This document shows positions 40,901-50,164 of a stretch of 64,000 bases of DNA, in pieces. The notes below the pieces were generated by a model. That model searched no databases. It saw nothing but the letters and a program-made list of their open reading frames with translations, and was not told where the DNA came from. The position numbers and the translations under genes are program-made. The stretch lies in contig NZ_CP130427.1 in assembly GCF_030518795.1 (NCBI RefSeq), forward strand, positions 2,976,001 to 3,040,000. The letters run 5' to 3'. This DNA comes from Micromonospora sp. NBRC 110009 (GTDB lineage: Bacteria; Actinomycetota; Actinomycetes; Mycobacteriales; Micromonosporaceae). How positions within the stretch are numbered: the stretch's first letter is position 1; the number at the start of each line of letters is the position of its first letter.

Positions 40901-41956
40901 TCAGCCGAGGTCGCGCAGCGGGGTGTGGGCCGGGTCGACGCGTTCGGCGGGCGGGGCCGGCAGCGGGGGCGTGCCGTCGCCGAAGGGGCGGCCGCCCAGC
41001 TCCTCGCGGGCGTGCGGGGTGAGCCAGCCTGACAGGTCGGGGCCGAGCGGGACGATACCGGTCGGGTTGATGTCCCGGTGCACCTCGTAGTAGTGCCGCT
41101 TGATGTGGTCGAAGTCGATGGTGTCGCCGAAGCCGGGGGTCTGGAACAGGTCCCGGGCGTACGCCCAGAGCACCGGCATCTCGGTGAGCTTCTGCCGGTT
41201 GCACTTGAAGTGGCCGTGGTAGACCGGGTCGAAGCGGGCCAGCGTGGTGAAGAGCCGGACGTCCGCCTCGGTGATCGTGTCGCCGACCAGGTAGCGCTGC
41301 CCGGCCAGCCGCTCGCTCAGCCAGTCCAGCCGGTCGAAGAGCCGCTGGTACGCCCGCTCGTACGCCTCCTGGCTGCCGGCGAAACCGCACCGGTAGACCC
41401 CGTTGTTCACGTCCTTGAACACCACCGCGTTGACCTCGTCGATCTCGCCCCGCAGCCGCTCCGGGTAGAGGTCCGGAGCCCCCGGCCGGTGGTACGCCGT
41501 CCACTCCGTCGACAGGTCCAGGCTCATCTGCGCGTAGTCGTTGGTGACCACCTGCCCGGTGGGGACGTCCACGATCGCCGGCACGGTGATGCCCCGGTCG
41601 TACCCGGGGAACCGCGTGAAGTACGCCTCGGCCAGCCGCTCGATGCCGAGCACCGGGTCCCGGCCGCCGGGATCCAGGTCGAAGGTCCAGCTCCGCCTGT
41701 CGTGGGTCGGGCCGGCCACCGCCATCGAGATGGCCTCCTCCAGCCCGAGCAGGCGGCGGACGATGATCAGGCGGTTCGCCCAGGGGCAGGCCCGGCTCAC
41801 CGCGAGCCGGTACCGGCCGGGCTCGACCGGCCAGCCGTCCCGTCCGTCCGCGGTGAGCCGGGTGGCGATGTAGCGCTGGTCCCGGGTGAACTCGCCGCCC
41901 GGCTCGACGTACTTCCCGCCGGTCCGTCCGAGGATCTCGTCGCCCTTGCCGCCCAC
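40901..41956 (-). CDS. Glutathionyl-hydroquinone reductase-like (GST family) protein
   Basis: 351 residues. SRACPWANRLIIVRRLLGLE carries the single catalytic Cys of glutathionyl-hydroquinone reductases (xi-class GST). It is followed by RSWTFDLDPGGRDPVLGIER and DVNNGVYRCGFAGSQEAYE, a very conserved block of that family. These enzymes reduce S-thiol-conjugated hydroquinones. Since actinobacteria make mycothiol, not glutathione, the natural thiol may be mycothiol. GTG at 41956 is used. It lies between nuoH and nuoI, on the opposite strand, which interrupts the complex I cluster. A quinone-repair role here is speculative. Confidence 0.85.
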   Translation of the reverse strand: MGGKGDEILGRTGGKYVEPGGEFTRDQRYIATRLTADGRDGWPVEPGRYRLAVSRACPWANRLIIVRRLLGLEEAISMAVAGPTHDRRSWTFDLDPGGRDPVLGIERLAEAYFTRFPGYDRGITVPAIVDVPTGQVVTNDYAQMSLDLSTEWTAYHRPGAPDLYPERLRGEIDEVNAVVFKDVNNGVYRCGFAGSQEAYERAYQRLFDRLDWLSERLAGQRYLVGDTITEADVRLFTTLARFDPVYHGHFKCNRQKLTEMPVLWAYARDLFQTPGFGDTIDFDHIKRHYYEVHRDINPTGIVPLGPDLSGWLTPHAREELGGRPFGDGTPPLPAPPAERVDPAHTPLRDLG

Positions 41957-42049
41957 GCCGCCTCCCGAGGTTGTCGTCCGGTCCCATCATGGTCGCTCCG
42001 GCGGCTCCCGGCAGGCCGGACGGGAGGCCGCCCGGGCTAGGCTGCCGCG

Positions 42050-42472
42050 GTGACCGATGTGGAGGCGGCGGCCCGACGCTTCATCGCCGACGTGTGGAAC
42101 GCCGGCCGCGAGGAGAGCGCGTACGAACTGGTCGCCGAGGACTGCCCGGGACTGGGCGGGACCGGGCCGGCGGCCACGCTGGCCTGGCACCGGGACCGGC
42201 GGGCGGCCTTCCCCGACCTCCGCTACAAGATCGTCGAGCTGGTGGCGGCCGGCGACCGGGTGGCCGTGCACTGGCGGGCCGCCGGCACCCAGGCCGGCCA
42301 GTTCGGCCCGGTGCCGCCGACCGGCCAGGTGGTCAGCTATTCGGGGGCGTCGTTCCTGCGCTTCGACGAGGCCGGCCGGATCGTGGACGTGTGGAGCGTC
42401 AACGAGCTGTTCCAACTGCTCCAGCAGCTCGGCGTCGAGATGCTTCCCCCGCCGCCCGCCCTCGACGTCTGA
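42050..42472 (+). CDS. SnoaL-like ester cyclase/NTF2-fold protein
   Basis: 140 residues of an NTF2-like fold. RFIADVWNAGREESAYELVA, AWHRDRRAAFPDLRYKIVEL and VAVHWRAAGTQAGQFGPVPP are characteristic of the SnoaL-like polyketide-cyclase family, which is mostly uncharacterised outside aromatic polyketide pathways. No polyketide genes are nearby, so a specific reaction is not claimed. GTG at 42050 follows a TAGGCT box by 6 bases (leaderless). It is followed by a repeat segment and nuoI. Confidence 0.8.
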   Translation: MTDVEAAARRFIADVWNAGREESAYELVAEDCPGLGGTGPAATLAWHRDRRAAFPDLRYKIVELVAAGDRVAVHWRAAGTQAGQFGPVPPTGQVVSYSGASFLRFDEAGRIVDVWSVNELFQLLQQLGVEMLPPPPALDV

Positions 42473-42549
42473 CCGCCGGCCGGCCCGGCGGCGGGCGATC
42501 GACCGGGTGGTGGTCGCGCGCGTCGGAGGCACAGGGCAGGATGGGCGGC

Positions 42550-42652
42550 ATGAGCGAGCGCAGCGAGCGAATCAGCCAGCTCAGCGCGGAGGTGCCGCAC
42601 GGCGTCGGTGAGCGAAGCGAGGCGACGGCGTGAGCGAGCGCAGCGAGCGGCC
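42550..42652 (+). repeat. SERSER-type repeat element upstream of and into nuoI
   Basis: Blocks of AGCGAGCGCAGCGAGCG occur at about 42551 and 42632, with a shorter variant (GTGAGCGAAGCGAGGCGACG) near 42609. The region also encodes a 27-codon frame (MSERSERISQLSAEVPHGVG...) that ends in a GTGA overlap with nuoI. The NuoI N-terminus ([11 protein letters not shown]) is translated from the last block. It parallels the livF-end repeat at 1856-1922. Confidence 0.7.
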
Positions 42653-43220
42653 CGGCGAGGGGCTGGTGAAGGGGCTGGCGGTCACGCTCCGGACGATGAC
42701 CCGCCGCTCGACCACCCAGCAGTATCCGGACGTCGCGCCGGAGCTGCCGCCGCGCTCGCGCGGCGTGATCGCGCTGCTGACGGAGAACTGCACGGTCTGC
42801 ATGCTCTGCGCGCGGGAATGCCCGGACTGGTGCATCTACATCGACTCGCACAAGGAGGAGGTGGCGGTGCCCGGCGCCGCCCGCCCCCGGCAGCGCAACG
42901 TGCTCGACCGCTTCGACATCGACTTCTCGCTCTGCATGTACTGCGGCATCTGCGTCGAGGTTTGCCCCTTCGACGCGCTCTACTGGTCCCCGGAGTTCGA
43001 GTACGCCGAGTACGACATCAAAGACCTGCTGCACGACAAGGACCATCTCGGCGAGTGGATGGCCACCGTGCCCCCGCCGCCCGCCCACGACCCGCACGGC
43101 GAGCCCGCCAAGGAGGAGACCACCGCCGCCCGCAAGGCCGCGGCTCCCGCTGCCCGTCCGGCCCCGTCCGGCGTACGCCCCGAGCCCGGTGCGGAGCAGG
43201 GCGGAGGCACGCCGTCATGA
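42630..43220 (+). CDS. nuoI: NADH-quinone oxidoreductase subunit I (NuoI)
   Basis: 196 residues. Two [4Fe-4S] sites (N6a, N6b): C54, C57, C60, C64 ([12 protein letters not shown]) and C102, C105, C108, C112 ([12 protein letters not shown]). The sequence between and after ([27 protein letters not shown]) is NuoI-like. A Pro/Ala-rich C-terminal tail of about 50 residues is unusual. The first 10 residues come from the upstream repeat, and GTG near 42666 is a possible later start. The end overlaps nuoJ by ATGA, the first of five overlapping nuo genes. Confidence 0.95.
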   Translation: MSERSERPGEGLVKGLAVTLRTMTRRSTTQQYPDVAPELPPRSRGVIALLTENCTVCMLCARECPDWCIYIDSHKEEVAVPGAARPRQRNVLDRFDIDFSLCMYCGICVEVCPFDALYWSPEFEYAEYDIKDLLHDKDHLGEWMATVPPPPAHDPHGEPAKEETTAARKAAAPAARPAPSGVRPEPGAEQGGGTPS

Positions 43221-43822
43221 CGGGTGCCGACGTGCTGCTGCTCGCCCTCGGTACGGTGGCGGTGGGCGCGGGCGGGCTGGTGGTCGGCACCCGGCACCTG
43301 GTCCGGGCCGGCCTCTGGCTGGTGGTCTGCCTGGGCGCGCTGGCCGGGGACTACCTGGTGCTCACCGCCGAGCTGGTGGCCTGGGTGCAGGTGCTGATCT
43401 ACGTCGGCGCGGTGGTGGTGCTGCTGCTCTTCGCGGTGATGCTGACCCGGGCGCCGATCGGCGCCTCCGACGACCTGGACCGGCCCGGCTGGCCGGCCGC
43501 GCTGATCGGTGCCGGCAGCGGGCTCGGCCTCGCGGTGCTGCTGGTCGACGCGTTCCGCTGGACCCGGGTCGACCTGCCCGCCGCCGGCACCGCCGAACGC
43601 CTCGGCGAGCAGGTGTTCCGCTCCTGGGTGCTGCCGTTCGAGGTGCTCTCGGTGCTGCTCCTCGCCGCCCTGGTCGGCGCGATCGTGCTGTCCCGCCCCG
43701 AGATCGGCCGCTCCCAGCCGACGGCGGCCGGTACGCCGGCCGGTCCCGGTCGGCCGGTCACCGGTCCCCACACCGCACCGGCCACCGTGGCCGCCTCGGC
43801 CGACGAGGGCGGACGCCCGTGA
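43217..43822 (+). CDS. nuoJ: NADH-quinone oxidoreductase subunit J (NuoJ)
   Basis: 201 residues with five hydrophobic helices. [20 protein letters not shown] is the conserved TM3 of NuoJ, with the pi-bulge-type glycine. [14 protein letters not shown] follows. A Pro/Thr-rich cytoplasmic tail of about 35 residues is present. ATG at 43217 overlaps the nuoI stop and its TGA overlaps the nuoK GTG. Confidence 0.9.
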   Translation: MTGADVLLLALGTVAVGAGGLVVGTRHLVRAGLWLVVCLGALAGDYLVLTAELVAWVQVLIYVGAVVVLLLFAVMLTRAPIGASDDLDRPGWPAALIGAGSGLGLAVLLVDAFRWTRVDLPAAGTAERLGEQVFRSWVLPFEVLSVLLLAALVGAIVLSRPEIGRSQPTAAGTPAGPGRPVTGPHTAPATVAASADEGGRP

Positions 43823-44190
43823 GGCCGGTCATCCCGTACGTCACCGCGGCGCTGCTGTTCGGCCTGGGCGTCTACGGCGTGCTGCGCCGCCGCAACGCCG
43901 TCCTGGTGCTGATGGCCGTCGAGCTGATGCTGAACGCGGTCAACCTGATCCTGGTCGCCGCCGACACCACCGTGCGGGCCCAGCTCCCGCACTCCGGCCA
44001 GGTCTTCGCGCTCTTCGTGATCGTGCTGGCGGCCGCCGAGATCGGGGTCGGGCTGGCCATCGTGCTCCAGCTCTACCGGCTGCGGGCCAGCGTCACCGTG
44101 GACGACGTGCCGCTGAGCGAGCCGGCGCCGGTCGGCGTGGGCGCCGGGGACGGGCCGTCGCGCCCCGGCGGGCCGGAGGGGGAGAAGTGA
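43819..44190 (+). CDS. nuoK: NADH-quinone oxidoreductase subunit K (NuoK)
   Basis: 123 residues, three helices. [20 protein letters not shown] contains the conserved membrane Glu of TM2. [20 protein letters not shown] contains the TM3 Glu. Both are part of the central proton axis of complex I. The C-terminal 30 residues ([15 protein letters not shown]...) are an extension. GTG at 43819 overlaps the nuoJ stop, and GTGA overlaps nuoL. Confidence 0.93.
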   Translation: MRPVIPYVTAALLFGLGVYGVLRRRNAVLVLMAVELMLNAVNLILVAADTTVRAQLPHSGQVFALFVIVLAAAEIGVGLAIVLQLYRLRASVTVDDVPLSEPAPVGVGAGDGPSRPGGPEGEK

Positions 44191-46115
44191 CCGGACTGCT
44201 CGCGGCGGCGCTGCCGGGCGTACCCCTGCTCGTGGGTCTGGTCGGGTTGCTGCTGCTGCCGCCGTCGCCGCGCGGCGCGTCGACCGGCGAGGACCGGGCC
44301 CGGCGGGCGGCGATCGCGCTCGGCGTGGCCGGCGCGGCGGTGGCCCTGGTCGTCGCGGTGACGCTGCTGGTCCGGGTGGACCGTCCGGTCGAGGGCGGCA
44401 CCACCTGGGTCGACCTCGGCGGGCTGACGGTCACCCTCGGCTACCGGCTGGACGGGGTGGCCGTGCTGGTGGCCACCGCGGTCGCCGCCGTGGCCCTGGC
44501 CGTCCAGGTCTACTCGATCGGCTACCTGCGGCGGGGCCCGCACGACGACGTCGAGGTCGACCACCGCTACCCGCCCTATGCGGCCCAGATCAGCCTCTTC
44601 ACCGCCGCGATGCTGACCGTGGTGGTCTCCGGCGACCTGATCCTGCTGCTGGTCGGCTGGGAGGTGATGGGCATCTGCTCCTACCTGCTCATCGCCCACG
44701 ACCGCCGGCTGCCCGAGGCGCCGGCCGCCGCGGTGAAGGCGTTCCTGGTGACCCGGGTCGGCGACGTCGGCTTCCTGCTCGGCATCGCGCTGCTCGGCGT
44801 CGGCGCGGGCAGTTTCAAGATCGCCGACGTGCTCGCCCACCACTGGTCCACCGGCACCCTCACCGCCGCCTGCCTGCTGCTGCTCGCCGGGGTCGCGGGC
44901 AAGAGCGCCCAGTTCCCGCTGCACACCTGGCTGCCGGACGCGATGGCCGGCCCGACCCCGATCTCCGCGCTGATCCACGCGGCCACCATGGTCGCCGCCG
45001 GGGTGTACGCGGTGGCCCGGCTCTTCCCGCTCTTCGCGCAGGCCCCGGCCGCCCTCGCCGTGCTCGGGGTGATGGCGGCGGTCACCCTGCTGCTGGGCGC
45101 GTTCGCCGCCACCGCGCAGGACGACATCAAGCGGGTGCTGGCCTGGTCGACGGTCTCCCAGATCGGCTACATGACCGGCGCGCTGGCCGTCGGGGCGCCC
45201 GCCGCGGCGCTGTTCCATCTGCTCACCCACGCCGCGTTCAAGGCGCTGCTCTTCCTCGCCGCCGGCGCGGTGATCCGCGCCGTCGGCACCACCCTGATGT
45301 CCCGGATGGGTGGCCTACGGACCAGCATGCCGGTGACCTTCTGGTGCATGGTGGTCGGCCTCGGCGCGCTCGCCGGGGTGCCGCCGCTCTCCGGCTTCTG
45401 GAGTAAGGACGGGGTGCTGGCCGCCGCCGAGGCCGCCGCGCTGGACGGTGCCGGCTCCGCCCCGGCCTGGGTGGGCTGGCTGGTCTGGCTGGCCGGGCTG
45501 CTCGGCGTCGCGGTCACCGCCTGGTACGCGACCCGCCTGCTGCTGCGCACCTTCCTCGGCGCCCCCCGCAGCCCACTGGTCCACCCGCACGACCCGCCGG
45601 CGGTGCTGCGCTGGCCGGTGCTGCTGCTCGCGGTCCCCGCCGCGCTGCTCGGCCTGGCCGCCTTCGCGCCGTGGTTCGCCGACCGCCTCCGGGTGCCGGC
45701 CGACGACACCGGGGCGGCCGTCGAACTGGTCCACCTCGCGCCGAACGTGCTGCTCCCGCTGCTGTTGCTGCTGGTCGGGGCGGGGGTCGCCGGGTTCCGC
45801 TGGCGCCGCGACCCGGCCGCCGACCCGGCCCGCTTCCTGGGTCCGCTGCGGCCGGTCTTCGCCCGGGCGTTCCGGCTCGACGACGTCCAGCACGCCCTCG
45901 TCGTACGCCCGACCACGGCGCTCGCCCGGGCCGTGCGTACCGGTGACGAGCTGGGGGTGGACGGCCTGGTCGAGGGGAGCGGGCGCGCGGCGGTGGGCCT
46001 GGGCGGCGGGCTGGCCGCGCTGCACCGGGCGGCGCTGCCGCGCGCGGCGGCCGCGGTGCTGGCCGGCGCGCTGCTGATCGGCCTCGCCGCCGCCCTGATC
46101 GGAGCGTGGTCATGA
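44187..46115 (+). CDS. nuoL: NADH-quinone oxidoreductase subunit L (NuoL)
   Basis: 642 residues, an antiporter-like proton-pumping subunit with about 16 helices. [20 protein letters not shown] contains the conserved TM5 Glu region. [20 protein letters not shown] holds the broken-helix motif, and [16 protein letters not shown] the key Lys. The C-terminal end has the lateral helix and last TM typical of NuoL. GTG at 44187 overlaps the nuoK stop. The length is near the family norm (about 610-640). Confidence 0.95.
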   Translation: MTGLLAAALPGVPLLVGLVGLLLLPPSPRGASTGEDRARRAAIALGVAGAAVALVVAVTLLVRVDRPVEGGTTWVDLGGLTVTLGYRLDGVAVLVATAVAAVALAVQVYSIGYLRRGPHDDVEVDHRYPPYAAQISLFTAAMLTVVVSGDLILLLVGWEVMGICSYLLIAHDRRLPEAPAAAVKAFLVTRVGDVGFLLGIALLGVGAGSFKIADVLAHHWSTGTLTAACLLLLAGVAGKSAQFPLHTWLPDAMAGPTPISALIHAATMVAAGVYAVARLFPLFAQAPAALAVLGVMAAVTLLLGAFAATAQDDIKRVLAWSTVSQIGYMTGALAVGAPAAALFHLLTHAAFKALLFLAAGAVIRAVGTTLMSRMGGLRTSMPVTFWCMVVGLGALAGVPPLSGFWSKDGVLAAAEAAALDGAGSAPAWVGWLVWLAGLLGVAVTAWYATRLLLRTFLGAPRSPLVHPHDPPAVLRWPVLLLAVPAALLGLAAFAPWFADRLRVPADDTGAAVELVHLAPNVLLPLLLLLVGAGVAGFRWRRDPAADPARFLGPLRPVFARAFRLDDVQHALVVRPTTALARAVRTGDELGVDGLVEGSGRAAVGLGGGLAALHRAALPRAAAAVLAGALLIGLAAALIGAWS

Positions 46116-47620
46116 GCTTCGGACAGTTCCTGCTGGTCGCCGCCCTCGCGCTGCCCGCGCTGGGCGCGGTCGCGACCGCCGCCACTCCGGGCGACCGGGC
46201 CGGGCGCCTGGTCGGCACGGTCGCCGCCGGGCTGACCCTGCTCGCCACCCTGCCGCTGGTCGGCGGCGACCACGGCTGGTTCGGCTACGGGCCGCGGCCG
46301 GCCGTGCAGCCCTGGCACCAGGTCGACCTGCCCTGGGCGCCCGGCCTGGACCTCCGCTTCCACCTGGGCGTGGATGGCATCTCCTGGCCGCTGGTGGCGT
46401 TGACGGCGCTGCTCACCCTGCTCTGCTGCGGGTACACGTTGTGGCGGGTGCCGGACGGCGGCGGCAGCGGAAAGGCCCTGGTCGCGCTGCTGCTGGTGGT
46501 CGAGGTGGGCATCCTGGGCACCTTCCTCGCCCTCGACCTGGTCCTCTTCTTCCTCTTCTTCGAGGTCGTCCTGCTGCCGATGTACGCGATCATCGCCGGC
46601 TGGGGCGGCGCGGACCGGCGGCGGGCGGCCCGGAAGTTCACCCTCTACACCCTGCTCGGCTCGGTGCTGCTGCTGGTCGGCGTCTACCTGGTGGTCGCCG
46701 CCGCGGGCACCGCCGACCTGGTGGCGCTGACCGGCGGCGCCGGGCTGTCCCGGGGCACCCAGCTCGCCGCGTTCACCCTGCTGGCGCTGGCCTTCGCGGT
46801 GAAGAGCCCGCTCTGGCCGCTGCACTCCTGGCTGCCCGACGCGCACACCCAGGCACCCACCGTCGGCAGCGTGATCCTCGCCGGGGTGCTGCTCAAGATG
46901 GGCACGTACGGCCTGATCCGGGTGGCCGTCGGGGTGGCCCCGGAGGGCGCCCGCTGGGCCGCCCCGGTGCTCGGGGTGCTCGCCGTCGCGGCGATCCTGG
47001 TCGGCGCACTGGTCTGCCTGGCGCAGGACGAGCTGAAGCGGCTGATCGCGTACTCCAGCGTCGGGCACATGGGTTTCGTGCTGCTCGGGGTCGCCACGCT
47101 CACCGCCACCGGCCTGCAGGCCGCGCTGATCGGCAACATCGCGCACGGCGTGATCACCGGGCTGCTCTTCTTCCTGGCCGGGGCGGTCAAGGACCGGACC
47201 GGCACCGGCTCGCTCACCGAACTGTCCGGGCTGCGGGAGACCGCGCCCCGGCTGGCCGGGCTGCTCGGCTTCGCGGCGATCGCCTCGCTCGGGTTGCCCG
47301 GGCTGGCCGGCTTCTGGGGCGAGGCGTTCGCCGTGATCGCCGCCGTCCGGCGGGGCGGCGGGTTGTGGACCACCCTCGCGGTGCTGGCCGCGCTCGGCGG
47401 CGCGCTGACCGCGGCGTACTTCCTGCGGCTGCTGCGCCGGGTCACCCACGGCCGGCCCAGCGCGGCGGTCGGGCGGCTCGCGCCGGGGCTGGCCGGGGTG
47501 GAGCTGACCGCCTGGGCGCCGCTCGTGCTGCTCGCGCTCGCCGTGGGCCTGGTTCCGGCCCTCGTCCTGTCCTACGCCTCCGGTCCGGTTGAGGCCCTGG
47601 TGGGAGTGGTCACCAAATGA
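46112..47620 (+). CDS. nuoM: NADH-quinone oxidoreductase subunit M (NuoM)
   Basis: 502 residues, an antiporter-like subunit. LRFHLGVDGISWPLVALTAL, FFEVVLLPMYAIIAGWGG (TM5 Glu), LHSWLPDAHTQAPTVGSVIL and LLKMGTYGLIRVAVGV are diagnostic. The Lys of KSPLWPLHSW is present. ATG at 46112 overlaps the nuoL stop (ATGA); a GTG at 46106 would add two residues. It is followed by nuoN with the same overlap. Confidence 0.95.
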   Translation: MSFGQFLLVAALALPALGAVATAATPGDRAGRLVGTVAAGLTLLATLPLVGGDHGWFGYGPRPAVQPWHQVDLPWAPGLDLRFHLGVDGISWPLVALTALLTLLCCGYTLWRVPDGGGSGKALVALLLVVEVGILGTFLALDLVLFFLFFEVVLLPMYAIIAGWGGADRRRAARKFTLYTLLGSVLLLVGVYLVVAAAGTADLVALTGGAGLSRGTQLAAFTLLALAFAVKSPLWPLHSWLPDAHTQAPTVGSVILAGVLLKMGTYGLIRVAVGVAPEGARWAAPVLGVLAVAAILVGALVCLAQDELKRLIAYSSVGHMGFVLLGVATLTATGLQAALIGNIAHGVITGLLFFLAGAVKDRTGTGSLTELSGLRETAPRLAGLLGFAAIASLGLPGLAGFWGEAFAVIAAVRRGGGLWTTLAVLAALGGALTAAYFLRLLRRVTHGRPSAAVGRLAPGLAGVELTAWAPLVLLALAVGLVPALVLSYASGPVEALVGVVTK

Positions 47621-49080
47621 ACCTGGTGCAGAGCGTGGACCACGTGGCGTTGCTGCCGGCCTACCTGGCCGGCGGCACGGCCGTACTGGTGCTCCTGGCC
47701 GACCTGCTGGTGGCCCGGGTCGCGGTCACGGTGACCACGGCCGCGACCGGCTGGGCGGCCACCGCGCTCGGCGCGGCCCTGGTCGGCGCGGGCGGCGAAC
47801 GGCGCACCTTCTGCGTCGGCGCCGACTGCTCGTGGCAGTACGGCGGCCGGGCGGCTCTCGTCGCGGTCGTCTTCGCCCTGCTCACCCTCGGCGTGCTGGC
47901 GCTGTCCGGTCCGCTGCTGCAGGCCGGCCGGACGCCGGTGGGGGAATACTGCTTCCTGCTCGCCTGCGCGCTCACCGGCGGCGTGGTGCTCGGCGCGGCC
48001 GGCGACCTGATCACCCTGGTGGTGGCGCTGGAGACGCTCACCCTGCCGCTGTACATCCTGGTCGGGTTGCGCCGGGGCAGCGTGGCCGGCGCCGAGGCGG
48101 CGCTGACCTTCTTCGTGGTGAGCGTGGTGGCGACGACGCTGACCCTGCTCGGCGCGGCGCTGCTCTACGCGGTTACCGGCGGCCTGCACCTGGACCGGCT
48201 CGGCGCCGCCTTCGCCGACCGGGAGAGCCTGCTCGACCTGCCGCTCACCACGGTCGCCGTGGCGCTGGTGGTGGCCGGGCTCGCGTTCAAGGTCGCCGCG
48301 GTGCCGTTCCATGCCTGGGCCCCGGCCACCTACGACGGCGCGCCGTTGCCGGTGGCCGCGTACCTGTCGACCGCGTCGAAGCTGGGCGGGGTGGTGGCCC
48401 TGCTCGCGGTGGTGCAGCGCGCGCTGCCGGCCGGCGTCAGCGGGCCGGTGCTGGCGCTCCTGGCCGTGCTCACCATGACCGTCGGCAACCTGGTGGCACT
48501 GCGGCAGCGGCGCACGGTCCGGCTGCTCGCCTGGTCCTCGGTGGCCCAGGCCGGCTACATCCTGGCCCCGCTGGGCGCGTTGGCGCTGGCCGGCGGGCGG
48601 ACCGCCGACGCCCGGGCCACGGCCTACGCGGCGGCCGTCGCGTACGCCGTCTTCTTCGTGCTGCTGGAGCTGGCCGCCTTCGCCGCGGTGGTGGCGCTGC
48701 GGCCGGCGGAGGGGGACGGCGGCACCCTGGCCGACCTGAGCGGGGCGGCCCGCCGGCACCCGTGGGTGGGCGGCGCCTTCGCGCTCGCCCTGATCGGGCT
48801 GGCCGGGCTGCCGCCCGGCCTGGCCGGGCTCTTCGCCAAGGTCACCGTGGTGCGCGCGCTGCTGGCCGGACACGCCGGCTGGCTCGCCCTGGTGGTGGCG
48901 GTGAACGCGGTCCTCGGCCTGGCCTACTACCTGCGCCTGGCCGCCACCCTCTACGCCGCGCCCGGCCCGGTGACCGCCCGGCCGACCCGGGTGGTGGCCG
49001 TGGCCCTCGGGGTGGCCACCGCGCTGGCCGTGGTGGTCGGCTTCGCTCCGCAGCTCGTGCTCGACGTGGCCGGCCGCTGA
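47617..49080 (+). CDS. nuoN: NADH-quinone oxidoreductase subunit N (NuoN)
   Basis: 487 residues, the third antiporter-like subunit. ALETLTLPLYILVGLRRGS (TM5 Glu), FKVAAVPFHAWAPATYDGAP and LPVAAYLSTASKLGGVVALL are NuoN signatures. RLLAWSSVAQAGYILAPLG contains the later conserved block. The ATG at 47617 overlaps the nuoM stop, and the cluster ends here. About 150 bases separate it from htpX. No hairpin is obvious in that gap. Confidence 0.95.
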   Translation: MNLVQSVDHVALLPAYLAGGTAVLVLLADLLVARVAVTVTTAATGWAATALGAALVGAGGERRTFCVGADCSWQYGGRAALVAVVFALLTLGVLALSGPLLQAGRTPVGEYCFLLACALTGGVVLGAAGDLITLVVALETLTLPLYILVGLRRGSVAGAEAALTFFVVSVVATTLTLLGAALLYAVTGGLHLDRLGAAFADRESLLDLPLTTVAVALVVAGLAFKVAAVPFHAWAPATYDGAPLPVAAYLSTASKLGGVVALLAVVQRALPAGVSGPVLALLAVLTMTVGNLVALRQRRTVRLLAWSSVAQAGYILAPLGALALAGGRTADARATAYAAAVAYAVFFVLLELAAFAAVVALRPAEGDGGTLADLSGAARRHPWVGGAFALALIGLAGLPPGLAGLFAKVTVVRALLAGHAGWLALVVAVNAVLGLAYYLRLAATLYAAPGPVTARPTRVVAVALGVATALAVVVGFAPQLVLDVAGR

Positions 49081-49233
49081 ACCGGGCGTTTCGTCCCGCG
49101 GTGGGCAGTCGGCACAGCCGATGCACAGAAATCCTCAGTCAACTCTCAGCCATGAGCAGGATGGTTGACGGGTACCGGTGGTGTTGAACCGGTCAGCGGT
49201 CCCCGCGCGGGGCCGCGCACCGAAGGAGCGATC

Positions 49234-50112
49234 GTGCATCACAACCGTCTGAAGACCGCAGCGCTGCTCGGCCTGTTGACCTCGCTGATCCTCGCGGTCG
49301 GCTACTGGTTCGGCGGGAGCGGCGGCCTCGTCATCGCCGTCGTCGTCTCGTTGCTGATGAACGGCGTGACCTATTTCTACTCCGACAAGCTCGCCCTGCG
49401 CTCGATGGGGGCGCAACCGGTCAGCGAGGCACAGTTCCCCGAGCTGTACCGGATGGTGCGGGAGCTCTCCACCCAGGCGGGCCAGCCGATGCCCCGCCTC
49501 TACGTCAGCCCCACAGCGCAGCCCAACGCGTTCGCCACCGGGCGTAACCCGCAGCACGCGGCGGTCTGCGTCACCCAGGGCATCGTCGAGGTCCTCGACT
49601 ACCGCGAGCTGCGCGGCGTGATCGGGCACGAGCTGTCCCACGTCTACAACCGGGACATCCTCATCTCCAGCGTCGCGGCCGGCCTGGCCGGCATCATCAC
49701 CGTGCTGGCGAACATCGCCTGGTTCATCCCGCTGGGCTCCTCCGACGACGAGGACGCCCCGAACCCCGCGGTGCTGCTGCTCACCCTGATCCTCGGCCCG
49801 ATCGCGGCCACCGTGATCCAGCTGGCGATCAGCCGGAGCCGGGAGTTCCAGGCCGACCAGTCCGGCGCCGAGCTGAGCCGGGACCCGCTGGCGCTGGCCA
49901 GCGCCCTGCGGAAGATCCACAGGGGGACGCAGATGCGTCCGTTGCCCCCGCAGGGTCAGCTCACCAGCACCGCCCACCTGATGATCGACAACCCGTTCAA
50001 GCGGGGTGGCGGCATTGCCGCTCTCTTCTCCACCCACCCGCCGATGGAGCAGCGGGTCGCCCGGCTGGAGCAGTTGGCCCGCAACTCCGGGCCGGTGCAG
50101 TTCCAGCGCTGA
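49234..50112 (+). CDS. htpX: Zinc metalloprotease HtpX
   Basis: 292 residues, an M48 membrane protease involved in quality control of membrane proteins. The active site GHELSH (H132, E133, H136) is after two N-terminal helices ([20 protein letters not shown] and [20 protein letters not shown]). [14 protein letters not shown] supplies the third ligand Glu. GTG at 49234 has AAGGAG 6 bases upstream. It may have its own promoter: the 153-base gap holds an inverted CTCA-N4-TGAG and GTCAAC...GTTGAC pair around 49137-49170, which I cannot assign. Terminated by the hairpin at 50127. Confidence 0.95.
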   Translation: MHHNRLKTAALLGLLTSLILAVGYWFGGSGGLVIAVVVSLLMNGVTYFYSDKLALRSMGAQPVSEAQFPELYRMVRELSTQAGQPMPRLYVSPTAQPNAFATGRNPQHAAVCVTQGIVEVLDYRELRGVIGHELSHVYNRDILISSVAAGLAGIITVLANIAWFIPLGSSDDEDAPNPAVLLLTLILGPIAATVIQLAISRSREFQADQSGAELSRDPLALASALRKIHRGTQMRPLPPQGQLTSTAHLMIDNPFKRGGGIAALFSTHPPMEQRVARLEQLARNSGPVQFQR

Positions 50113-50126
50113 CCCGACCTGTCACG

Positions 50127-50156
50127 CCGCCCGCGTCCGACCTCGGACGCGGGCGG
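50127..50156. terminator. Bidirectional hairpin terminator
   Basis: CCGCCCGCGTCCG (50127-50139) pairs perfectly with CGGACGCGGGCGG (50144-50156) around 4 bases. It is between the convergent stops of htpX and the MFS gene. Confidence 0.85.
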
Positions 50157-50164
50157 TCGTGTCG

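Noticed and set aside
42550..42633. 27-codon frame MSERSER... as a small protein gene
   Set aside because: It is made of the repeat blocks, so I treat it as repeat DNA that may aid nuoI translation.
45167..47449. 760-codon minus-strand frame over nuoL/nuoM
   Set aside because: The nuo proteins are unmistakable; the frame is a GC shadow.
49137..49170. Operator upstream of htpX
   Set aside because: CTCA-N4-TGAG and GTCAAC/GTTGAC inverted pairs are present but short and could occur by chance; kept only as a remark.
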